The notes beneath the pieces are model-generated. The model was not told where the DNA came from, did not search any database, and saw nothing but the letters and a program-made list of their open reading frames with translations. Made by a program: the position numbers and the translations under genes. Below are positions 9,537-17,262 of a stretch of DNA of 17,262 nt, piece by piece; position 1 is the stretch's first letter; each line of letters opens with the position of its first letter. This DNA is from Fragilaria radians (taxonomy: Eukaryota > Bacillariophyta > Fragilariophyceae > Fragilariales > Fragilariaceae), in the NCBI GenBank assembly GCA_900642245.1, contig CAAAJI010000046.1:142845-160106 (forward strand), given 5' to 3'.

Positions 9537-10817
9537 ATGTGTGTAACGAACACTCTTAATAGACCAAAGGCACTAAGCCTCGAAGTATTAAAGCTTGCGC
9601 CTACATCACAGACGACGACAAGTGCTTCGACAGGTTTACCTGTTGTGGCTCCCGTTGTCGGAAATTCTGATGCCGAGACTGTGAACGTAAACCTTGGTAT
9701 TGCTGCCACGTACCAAAACGTGTTTGGTCAGAATGACACTCATTGGACTCAATGGGTCAACTCATCATCCTCTTCGAGTGCTCCTTTCTCTCTACTGCAG
9801 AAGACACAGCGTCCTAAGCGAAAGCGTAAGCCTCAAAAGCCGGGAAAAACGGCAAAGTTGAATGATCGCCACTTTGTTGTACACAATTACCATGATCATT
9901 CACATGATGTAATTGAAGACTTTGACTGGCTCCAGCAACAGCGCAAGAGCGGTGTAGCAGTTTCCTTCCCTCTCCGACTTCACGAAATGTTGGATCAAAT
10001 TGAGTCGGACGGTTTGGCTCATGTGATTTCATGGCAATCGCATGGTCGGGCCTTCTTGATTCACAAGCCAAAGGAATTCACTTCCCATGTAATGCCGCAG
10101 TACTTTAAGCAGACGAAATTGACGTCCTTTCAGCGACAGCTGAATCTTTATGGATTTTGCCGTCTTACCAAGGGTTTAGACAACCGTGGTTATTATCATG
10201 AACTTTTTCTTCGCGGTAAACAGTATTTGTGTTCCAAAATGACTCGAGTGAAGGTAAAGGGTACTGGATTCAAGGCTGCTTCATCTCCTGATCAGGAACC
10301 TAATTTTTATGACATGCCTCCAGTTTTGGTTACTCCACCTGATTCAGGGGCTTCTGATGAAGGATCTGGCGATGAGGAAGAAATTCAAACAGTAGCAGAG
10401 ATTTTGCATAGTCCTCAGCCTATGTACGATTCAATTTGGAATCGTAACATGGAATATTCTCCTTCCATCAATTACATTCGAGACTATCCAAGCCCCGTGT
10501 CCTCCTTTGATGATGCTGGGTCTTTCAATAACGTCATGCCAATGTCGCCTAATGAAATGAGATCAATCCAAAACACCTTACAATTCGATGACACCTTATT
10601 CTCTACATCACTGATTGCAAGTGAGGATAATGAGATCATTGGGGATATGATTATGAATGAAGCAATTGATGAATTGTTTGTTGGTGATGCGATGCGTCAT
10701 GACGAAACTTTAGAAGATTTTGTTGAGACATGGGCTACAGCTACTGCTCACTGTGATTTGGATGGTCTAGAATCTGATTTACAGCTCGGCAACTTTTTGA
10801 AAACTTTCATGGCATGA
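9537..10817 (+). CDS. HSF-type transcription factor, single exon
   Basis: A 426-residue nuclear DNA-binding regulator of the heat shock factor family. The DNA-binding domain spans about 141-245: FPLRLHEML (144-152), ISWQSHGRAFLIHKPKEF (164-181), and the recognition-helix block TSFQRQLNLYGFCRL (196-210), ending with GYYHELFLRGK (218-228). A basic, Lys/Arg-rich stretch (PKRKRKPQKPGK, 93-104) is a likely nuclear localisation signal. The N-terminal 90 residues are Ser/Thr-rich and low in complexity. After the domain the protein is acidic and Ser/Pro-rich. I see no heptad hydrophobic repeat corresponding to the HR-A/B oligomerisation coiled coil. Short aromatic-acidic segments near the C-terminus (DELFVGD 378-384; LEDFVETW 392-399) resemble activation (AHA-like) motifs. 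ATG at 9537 has A at -3. The target genes are unknown; despite the name, many diatom HSF paralogues need not be heat-responsive. It is transcribed away from TBCD. Confidence 0.95.
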   Translation: MCVTNTLNRPKALSLEVLKLAPTSQTTTSASTGLPVVAPVVGNSDAETVNVNLGIAATYQNVFGQNDTHWTQWVNSSSSSSAPFSLLQKTQRPKRKRKPQKPGKTAKLNDRHFVVHNYHDHSHDVIEDFDWLQQQRKSGVAVSFPLRLHEMLDQIESDGLAHVISWQSHGRAFLIHKPKEFTSHVMPQYFKQTKLTSFQRQLNLYGFCRLTKGLDNRGYYHELFLRGKQYLCSKMTRVKVKGTGFKAASSPDQEPNFYDMPPVLVTPPDSGASDEGSGDEEEIQTVAEILHSPQPMYDSIWNRNMEYSPSINYIRDYPSPVSSFDDAGSFNNVMPMSPNEMRSIQNTLQFDDTLFSTSLIASEDNEIIGDMIMNEAIDELFVGDAMRHDETLEDFVETWATATAHCDLDGLESDLQLGNFLKTFMA

Positions 10818-11569
10818 GCACATTTTGCCGTAACATTTAGCTTTTGTTCTCGGTTGGGACCCAGACCCAACTTTAAGTCTACCATTTATAAGTGATCAAA
10901 TTAGCTCATGTAAACTATCTAAATTTTATCTACAACATTATACTCTTGGATTTGGCTATCTCTTTCTCTGTTGTTGCTAAGATTAAGAATTTTCTTCTCT
11001 CTGATTAACGCTGTCTCGTTTCAGCATGCATGTCCATTCATTATATTTGTTAAATATTGGGCTGGTTCGGATTTGTTACCCACTTAGTCGTGTTCCTGAT
11101 GTTGAACAAAACTTTGTATCGAATAAACGAGAGCTTCGGAGTTTCTCTTGTGACTAGAATTCAGATGCTTTCAATGGTCATTCGTCAAAATCCGAACTGA
11201 GGAATCTTGTTCGTGAAACGTATCAAATTCATAATTCCAATTGTTTTGGATTCCCAAATTTGAGAGAATTTTGAATCTGAATCTTTGACTACAACGAACA
11301 TATCAAAATTGAAAATTCTGATGCCTACGAATCTCTTTCCCCCGATGTAGTAACGTATTCGATATCACTCACTACCTATATTGGCGCTGCAGTGACGTTG
11401 TTTTGATCCTTTGCAATACTACTTTTGAATAAGTGATATATGAATGATTAAACACTTCACCAAATATTAAACAGCATTTCATCGTCATTTATGAAAAATC
11501 AAAACTGTGATAACAAGGATAATCTTTACACCTGAAAGCCTTTCTGTACTAAACTGAAGTGTCGTAGCC
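10818..11569. other. Intergenic region between HSF and the F-box gene
   Basis: About 750 bases holding the HSF 3' UTR and the promoter of the next gene, both on the + strand. No open frame of interest. Within 200 bases of the downstream start are an ATTGG (inverted CCAAT) followed directly by CGC at 11380-11387 and a TGACGT at 11393-11398. These are weak promoter-like candidates only. Confidence 0.45.
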
Positions 11570-14560
11570 ATGGTCCGAGGAAATTGGCAACGTCGCGTGG
11601 AGCAAACGGAGGCAAGAAAAGCAATGTCACGTCAACGTCGAAGCCAGAAAGAAATACGAGCGTCAAATAAAGCTATGGTTGCACAGCTATTTAATCAGAT
11701 GGATCAATTCAATGTAACAAGTGGGACATTGCATGTTTGGACTGACACTTGGCCAAGGACAGATGATACGACTCATCCATTCGAAGGCGATATGCTGTCG
11801 CCAAAGACTTCGTATCGAAAGAAATTGAGCGATGATCTGGAAAGCGACGACGATCTAGAATCTCAAGAATTCAGATTTGTAACTCCAAAACGGAGAAGCC
11901 GAGCAGCATCCTTTTCAGAAGGGCGGCGAGATCGCTCGGGATCGTTTTCTGAACTCAACAACAGTCGTGGGCGCTCGGGTTCGTTTCCAGACACTGCATC
12001 TACCCCATCGTCTGGAAAAGGGCGACGAACCTCTGATGGAACAAGTAGTGCCAAAAAACATCCTCGTAGTCGAGAACCAATTGAGAATGTTCTTCCGGAA
12101 GAATCAAGTGTATTCTGTGGCATCAATTTATGTCGTTCTCAGTTTTTCAAAGGAAAATGTGACTCGCTCAAGTCATCGACATGCCGTCGAGGAGTAACTT
12201 GTTCTCACCTTCATTACAACACTTTACACCATAAAACACTGTTTGATGTGCTAACTGAAGATCAAACAGACCTCTTAGAGAATACAGAACTTCACCTTAA
12301 AAATTCTTCATTAGAAGAAGTAGATGACGGAGGAATGGATATGTGTTATTATTTCTCTGTCTCCTTGGTTCAGCTGAGTGAAGGCGAAGAATCCAATTTC
12401 TCATCCCCAAGCCAAATACTGTCAAGAGCTTTGTCAGGTAAATCCTGCAGCAACTCCAGCCTTGTTTATGTGGCGTACGAAAATGAGCTTATATTTGATC
12501 GCAATCAGACGGGTGTTCTACTTTCTGAACTTAGTGTCGTGTTTGGAGGAGCCCGACGATACCGCTCTACCTCTGTTGTTAGCGAAATATCGGTAAAGAG
12601 CGAAGCATCAAAAGATGCCGAGAATAATAGCCTATGTGTTGCTTATGTTCCAATAGTTGTCTTGGAGTATATTCTGACATTTCTGCCGGACAATGCCGTT
12701 GCTTCTATGGCTCGTGTATGTCGGGCGTGGTACTTAGAAATCGGGAAGTCTTCATCTCATCTCTGGCGACATTTACTAGAGAGACGTCAATGGCCATATC
12801 CTGTGACTGAAAGCGATCATGACGCAGAGCATTTCTTCAAAGTGCATTATCAAGTTGTACGGGATGTCTTAGCATTGAAGAATGCTTTATCCACCTTAAT
12901 GAATCCTCGTCGCAGTGCCCTTGAAGAAATCGAAATGGTGTACCAATCATTTGGCTCTCGAAGGACTGCACCTGCAAAGCATAACTCATGTGTAGCCATG
13001 CAAGTTTGGTCTCCGAACGAAGTGCTTGCCGCATATTCCCAAGACTGTACTGTCCGGCTCTTTAAGGCAGTAGAGAAGGGACCAGCGGGAGGACGAGCAT
13101 GTCGTGAAATTAATAGTGTTCGAGTGGATCCTTTCCGTAAGACAGCCAAGCGAAAAGTCAAGCTGGTAGCTATGGCGTTGGATGAAGAAACTATTGGATG
13201 TTTACTACACGTTCAAGGTATCAAAGACGAGGACTTTATCTTGTCCATTCTTTCACGAAATGACTATCTCGAATCCGCTGGAGGGGATTTATCTTCTGTT
13301 GGATGGTCAGAACCTGGAGAAGGTATCTTGAATGTGATCCACATAGGACAAGCTGTTATCAATCATCTTTTAAACTCCGATGATGTCTTTCATCACGTAC
13401 TCAATCTTTCAGACTTTTTAAATGGTGGCGGAGAAATGACCGATATTGAAATTATTGTGTCGAAATGTGTTGTGTCTTGCGGACAAGGGAAATTTTTGGT
13501 GGAAGCATCAATTTCCGTTCCAGATTTCGACTCTGATCACGATGATGATGACGAGTGGGATGGGCAGTATCCGATGATATTGTTGTATCGAAAACTAATA
13601 ATTTTTTCCTCACACTTAAATTCAATAGTGTGGATGGGTGATAGTAACCCTACTCACAGTGTACTTCCTCGTCGACATGAGTTGATGCTAGCTGGAGTGA
13701 TGCATGAAGATTGTAATAAGGGGTGTAGTGTCGTCGCTGTATCCTCATTCTCTCCCACTATCCTAGTGACAGAAATTAATAGGAAAGGAGACCAGAATAC
13801 GATTACGCATATTCCAGAGGCAGAATTAGTTCGCGCCAATATGCTAGCAGCTACTCATCCTCGAGGATGGGAACTTGATACTTCGCGTCGACGTCCAGTA
13901 GCGTTGTTCGCTGATGAGATAGTAGCTGTGGACGTTTTAGTCCAACTTCAAGAAGATGGGAGCTTCCGAAAGTATCGTTCGATCTTATCCTTTTATGCCA
14001 AGAGCATAGATCGTAGTCCGGATGATTGCAGCTATCACACTTGCGTGTTGGAGGACTGCAATGTGCTATACATGGAACGGCTTCGGGGGGAACACGTGCT
14101 ATTGGTTTGCGAAGAACCTGAGCGTCAGAATTGTGCATCGAACCCCGCTGACAGTGATGAGGATGACGGAAGCGATGTCGATTTTCAAGATGATACGAGT
14201 AACCCTCCAAATATTGCCATGCATCAGGAAAATTTGATGGTTTTGAATGTCATCATAGTTCATGTTCCAACTCGTCATTTAATAGACCGAATACCTTTAC
14301 CGGTGGATCCTAAACGGCACGAAGAAATGATTGTTGTCTTCAAGGGTAATACAATTGGAGTCGGAGTGGGATGGAAAGGAATCGTCATGACAGGTGCCGA
14401 TATTAGGGCTGTGGGCCAATCGAATAAAGGTCAAGCACAAATCACAGAGGACGAGCAGTCCAATATAAAAAACAACAATAGTGGGAAGAAAAAGAAACGT
14501 CTTGGCAAGAAGGAAACGACTAAGGGGAGAGCCTTTAGGGGAAAAGGTATGAGGTGCTGA
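11570..14560 (+). CDS. F-box protein with CCCH-type zinc-finger pattern, single exon
   Basis: A 996-residue protein. ATG at 11570 has an excellent context (GTAGCCATGG). Order of visible parts: a basic N-terminus (about 4-32); a Ser/Arg-rich linker with three spaced copies of R-x-x-S-F (RAASF 111-115, RSGSF 122-126, RSGSF 135-139), which look like kinase sites; a C-X7-C-X5-C-X3-H cluster (C197, C205, C211, H215), close to the RNA-binding CCCH finger, with two further Cys just before it (C183, C188); an F-box at about 359-406 (VPIVVLEYILTFLPDNAVAS, then ARVCRAWYLEI and SSHLWRHLLERRQWP); then a long C-terminal region. A segment DCTVRLFK (492-499) is WD-repeat-like, but further blades are not clear. 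Asp/Glu-rich stretches lie near 655 and 865, and the tail is Lys/Arg-rich (about 972-996). By family, an F-box recruits SKP1-cullin E3 ligase, so this is probably an SCF substrate receptor; the zinc-finger pattern suggests an RNA or RNA-protein target. The substrate is unknown. Confidence 0.75.
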   Translation: MVRGNWQRRVEQTEARKAMSRQRRSQKEIRASNKAMVAQLFNQMDQFNVTSGTLHVWTDTWPRTDDTTHPFEGDMLSPKTSYRKKLSDDLESDDDLESQEFRFVTPKRRSRAASFSEGRRDRSGSFSELNNSRGRSGSFPDTASTPSSGKGRRTSDGTSSAKKHPRSREPIENVLPEESSVFCGINLCRSQFFKGKCDSLKSSTCRRGVTCSHLHYNTLHHKTLFDVLTEDQTDLLENTELHLKNSSLEEVDDGGMDMCYYFSVSLVQLSEGEESNFSSPSQILSRALSGKSCSNSSLVYVAYENELIFDRNQTGVLLSELSVVFGGARRYRSTSVVSEISVKSEASKDAENNSLCVAYVPIVVLEYILTFLPDNAVASMARVCRAWYLEIGKSSSHLWRHLLERRQWPYPVTESDHDAEHFFKVHYQVVRDVLALKNALSTLMNPRRSALEEIEMVYQSFGSRRTAPAKHNSCVAMQVWSPNEVLAAYSQDCTVRLFKAVEKGPAGGRACREINSVRVDPFRKTAKRKVKLVAMALDEETIGCLLHVQGIKDEDFILSILSRNDYLESAGGDLSSVGWSEPGEGILNVIHIGQAVINHLLNSDDVFHHVLNLSDFLNGGGEMTDIEIIVSKCVVSCGQGKFLVEASISVPDFDSDHDDDDEWDGQYPMILLYRKLIIFSSHLNSIVWMGDSNPTHSVLPRRHELMLAGVMHEDCNKGCSVVAVSSFSPTILVTEINRKGDQNTITHIPEAELVRANMLAATHPRGWELDTSRRRPVALFADEIVAVDVLVQLQEDGSFRKYRSILSFYAKSIDRSPDDCSYHTCVLEDCNVLYMERLRGEHVLLVCEEPERQNCASNPADSDEDDGSDVDFQDDTSNPPNIAMHQENLMVLNVIIVHVPTRHLIDRIPLPVDPKRHEEMIVVFKGNTIGVGVGWKGIVMTGADIRAVGQSNKGQAQITEDEQSNIKNNNSGKKKKRLGKKETTKGRAFRGKGMRC

Positions 14561-14892
14561 TAGTGTAGATGGCCTTATGCGATGATGGACCTTGTATAGC
14601 TTTCATTCAAGAATTGTTCTTTCCACTGTGTAGTCAATGTATTATGTATGGGATATAAATTGTAGAAGATGATAATGACTTCATGTTTAACGATATAATT
14701 CCGGAAATATAGACATAGTCACTTAAGATTCTTTCAGTGGATTGAGCAGCAGCATAAGCGCATGGAGTACATTTATAGAGTTGGACCGATTTTGGCTCTC
14801 CCTTAAAACCCTTTCATGTAAATCAAACCTCCTTCGGTCAGGGATCCTGACACACAAAAAGACAAAATGAAAGATACTCAATAAAAAATGGA
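14561..14892. other. Convergent spacer between F-box gene and TRM112
   Basis: A 332-base spacer in which the F-box gene (+) and TRM112 (-) end towards each other, so it should contain both 3' UTRs. AT-rich, with AATAAA-like and TATAAA-like words on either strand; no gene or strong repeat seen. Confidence 0.5.
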
Positions 14893-15297
14893 TTAGACTT
14901 CATCTTCGTGCAGAATCATATTCGGAATACCTTCTTTCACAGGGAATTTTCTTCCTGAATCAGGGCATACTAGACTTCCTTCCAAAACATGTACATCCAT
15001 TAAGACGGTATGCATTTGTGACAGCAAGGTATCATCTTGTTCTAATTCCTCCAAAGTTACGATATTCGGCAATTCGGGCAACTGAATTTGTGATTCGTAT
15101 GATGATGCTACGGACGACAATTGCTGTACAGCATTTCGAAGTACTGTGTAATCCAATTTGGGCCATAGCTTTAATATCAAATCCTTATCCGTTGGGGATG
15201 CTTCAAGGACCACTTTTTCTGCCTGAATCTCAAGGGGATACCCATTCTCCGTATGCTTTACATTTGATTGTAGGAAGTTGTGAGTTAATAGTCGCAT
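14893..15297 (-). CDS. TRM112: TRM112, activator subunit of methyltransferases
   Basis: A 134-residue protein of normal family length. TRM112 binds and stabilises several SAM-dependent methyltransferases acting on the translation machinery (by family: tRNA, 18S rRNA and the release factor eRF1). The start is the ATG at 15297, because the family begins M-K/R-L-L-T-H-N (here MRLLTHNFLQSNVKH). The open frame extends upstream but without ATG and without homology. The conserved C-terminal block is present: MHTVLMDVHVLEGSLVC (95-111), PDSGRKFPV (112-120), KEGIPNMIL (121-129). The zinc-binding Cys residues known in yeast are absent: no Cys in the N-terminal segment and only C111 in the C-terminal one, as in animal TRM112. 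The gene is divergent from eIF2-alpha, about 1.2 kb away. No intron is needed. Confidence 0.95.
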   Translation of the reverse strand: MRLLTHNFLQSNVKHTENGYPLEIQAEKVVLEASPTDKDLILKLWPKLDYTVLRNAVQQLSSVASSYESQIQLPELPNIVTLEELEQDDTLLSQMHTVLMDVHVLEGSLVCPDSGRKFPVKEGIPNMILHEDEV

Positions 15298-16506
15298 GTT
15301 ATTCGTTAAACGCTTCTTGAAGTTAACAAATTGAGCTTTATTGAATGGAGGTTTAACAATAAAATGTGTTATGGACAAAATCCGATTTTTGGAATGGCTT
15401 CGCAATCGAATGGTTGAAATACAAAATATCCCGAACACTATATTAGTCTGCAAAATCTCTTCAGTTAATTTCAGTTTGATGATTGGAATCAATTAGGAAA
15501 ACATTTAGCATGTACTAGAAAAGTTTGGATACGACACCTCCAAATTTTGCAGACACTTTGAACTGAAATAGGATTTTTGCTCATATTGAAATTAGGCACA
15601 ATCATTGCCGTGTTACTTTCTCGTTGGCAAAGACTTATCCAGATTGTAAATTCTATGGTAACACTGCTCCATGTTGAAAAACTGATTTTTGAGAAGACCG
15701 AACGCTATTTGACTATAAAATCTAAGCTGAATCAGACAAAAGTTGTACAATTTTTCAATTGGATGATTTCTTTGACCGCTGGAGAAAGATTTCAACATAC
15801 CTGCACTCACAGTATAAGTTTCATCATTGTCTAGGAAAAATCCAGGATGGAGCTCCTCGACACAGATACGCAATAGTTTTCACCTGTAGGTTATTACATT
15901 ACTATATTTGCCTGGTGCCAACATAAAAGGCATTGCCATTTTAATACCTAAGTTCTTACATGGATAGAGTGTGGCAATGAACAGTTGAAAGCTCTTGCAC
16001 ATACATATTTTTCTCACAATATGCCATTTGATATTGAGTCAACCTAATTGCCATACTGAGCTCTGGATACGCTATATCCAAAGGTTATTTGCTCTCTCCT
16101 ACGACTATTTGTCACTGAGAATACTTTACAATCAATGCAAGATTTGACTCTTCTTTGCCTATGATGTTACACGATGCATCATCATTGTCATGACTTTTTG
16201 CATAGCGGTTATGGATAGCAGATAATTACCAATCTCTTGATTGTCAACTGGAATTATCATTCAATGAAAATCACAGTGGTTGTCGCTTGATGTGGTGCAT
16301 TTATTTTGTCATCATTTTTTTTATGCCAGTGATGATACATACTGTTTCAGTCCGTCTACTACACATCGTTGTCCAAAATCGATGAAAACTCAAGGCTTAC
16401 TCGAAACCTTAATGTTCCCTAAATTAACTTACTCTTGGTTTTTGTGTGGTATTCCAGGGTGGAAACGCATCCACACATCGTTCTATCATTTACCAAATTA
16501 TTCAAA
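15298..16506. other. Divergent intergenic region between TRM112 and eIF2-alpha
   Basis: About 1.2 kb between two divergent starts. No gene is supportable. The - strand frame at 15613-15873 (86 codons, no early ATG) begins with a readable stretch CVEELHPGFFLDNDETYTVS flanked by AG and GTATGT signals, which could be a lone exon, but nothing joins to it. Upstream of eIF2-alpha, TATTCCAG at 16450-16457 could be the 3' splice site of a 5' UTR intron; this cannot be confirmed without transcripts. Confidence 0.4.
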
Positions 16507-17262
16507 ATGTCAGGTCAACCAGCAGTTGTATCTACAGCGGGCGACAACCCTCCTGATTCCAGTAGTGCAGATGCCACTGCAGTTCCCGCAATTATCGATG
16601 GTTCTGATGGAAGTTTCCGTGTCTACCTTGGGGACGATCGTCAAAACTTAAATTCTAGGTTCTACGAAGCAAAGTATCCTGAAATTGAATCTGTCGTCAT
16701 GGTGAACGTTCGGAATATCGCTGATATGGGTGCATACGTGTCCCTTTTGGAGTATAACAACATTGAGGGGATGATTCTACTCAGCGAACTTTCCAGAAGA
16801 CGTATCCGATCGATTCACAAACTTATTCGAGTCAACCGGAATGAAGTCGTTATGGTCTTGCGTGTGGACGAAGAAAAGGGATATATTGATTTATCGAAAC
16901 GACGTGTAAGCCCAGAAGATGTGGCAGCCTGCGAAGATCGATTTAACAAAGCCAAGGCAGTTCACGGAGTCTTGAGACACTTGGCGGAACGGCGTAAATT
17001 GTATTTGGAAGATCTTTATGAAAAAATTGGATGGCCTCTTTATAGGAAATACGGGCATGCTTTCGATGCATTCAAATTGGCGATTTCGGATGATACGGTA
17101 GATATATTTCAAGACATTGATATTCCACAAGACTTGAAGGATGAGTTGAAAACATATATACTCCGACGGTTGGCACCTCAACAAGTTAAGATTCGATCAG
17201 ATGTGGAGGTAATGCTTTACCTATGAAGGAATCGACGCGATCCGCGAAGCTTTGTTCGCTGG
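16507..17262 (+). CDS. Translation initiation factor eIF2-alpha, 3' partial, apparent frameshift near the edge
   Basis: The alpha subunit of eIF2, which delivers initiator Met-tRNA to the 40S ribosome and is the switch of the integrated stress response. ATG at 16507 (TTCAAAATGT) is chosen; upstream in-frame sequence has no ATG and no homology. Residues 1-50 are a low-complexity extension not found in animal eIF2-alpha, which begins at the RFYEAKYPEIE equivalent (51-61). Then come the S1 domain (VVMVNVRNIADMGAYVSL, 63-80), the phosphorylation loop ILLSELSRRRIRS (90-102) with the regulatory Ser at 96, and the kinase-docking KGYIDLSKRRVSPED (124-138). The helical domain follows to VKIRSDVE (227-234). 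There the frame breaks: the read frame stops at 17224-17226, while the conserved CFTYEGIDAIREALFAG continues one frame over from 17212 to the edge. The rest of the C-terminal domain lies outside. Identity is certain; whether the break is real is open. Confidence 0.95.

Noticed and set aside
15298..15492. N-terminal extension of TRM112
   Set aside because: The upstream open frame has no ATG and no homology, whereas the family starts precisely at MRLLTHN.
16441..16457. 3' splice site of a 5' UTR intron before eIF2-alpha
   Set aside because: The TATTCCAG sequence fits, but no matching donor can be chosen without transcript data.
17206..17228. A very short intron in eIF2-alpha beginning at GTAATG
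   Set aside because: Removing GTAATG...GAAG deletes the conserved YEG residues and puts the rest in the wrong frame; introns in this window are 79 nt or longer.

Overview
This is a eukaryotic nuclear window, most likely from a diatom or a close stramenopile relative. The evidence is spliced protein-coding genes with short GT-AG introns (111 and 79 nt), ATG starts in A-rich or Kozak-like context, AT-rich spacers, and a single-exon heat-shock-factor (HSF) type regulator of the family that is strongly expanded in diatoms. There are no bacterial operons, ribosome binding sites, CRISPR arrays or recognisable tRNA/rRNA genes. The species cannot be named from the sequence alone.

Layout, left to right. 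(1) The 3' part of a ferroportin (SLC40)-type iron exporter, + strand, cut by the left edge, ending at 1366. (2) A decayed piggyBac-like transposase on the + strand (about 1754-2423), frameshifted near 2190-2200 and lost after its first catalytic-Asp region; it is followed by about 1.5 kb of AT-rich, gene-free DNA. (3) Tubulin-folding cofactor D (TBCD) on the - strand, three exons between 7832 and 3980, reconstructed here as a 1220-aa protein. (4) A 1.7-kb divergent spacer. (5) An HSF-type transcription factor, + strand, 9537-10817. (6) A large single-exon protein, + strand, 11570-14560, combining a CCCH-type zinc-finger pattern, an F-box and a long C-terminal region. (7) TRM112, the small activator of several methyltransferases, - strand, 15297-14893. 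(8) The N-terminal two thirds of translation initiation factor eIF2-alpha, + strand, from 16507 to the right edge, with the regulatory serine conserved but an apparent frameshift about 50 bases before the window ends.

The genes are individually transcribed housekeeping and regulatory genes rather than a pathway cluster. Three concern protein synthesis or folding (TBCD, TRM112, eIF2-alpha) and two concern stress or regulation (HSF, F-box protein), but nothing in the sequence ties them together. I do not see a clearly new biological system. The points most worth a second look are the CCCH/F-box architecture, the HSF without a visible trimerisation coiled coil, the piggyBac relic, the reshaped ferroportin loops, and the eIF2-alpha frameshift.
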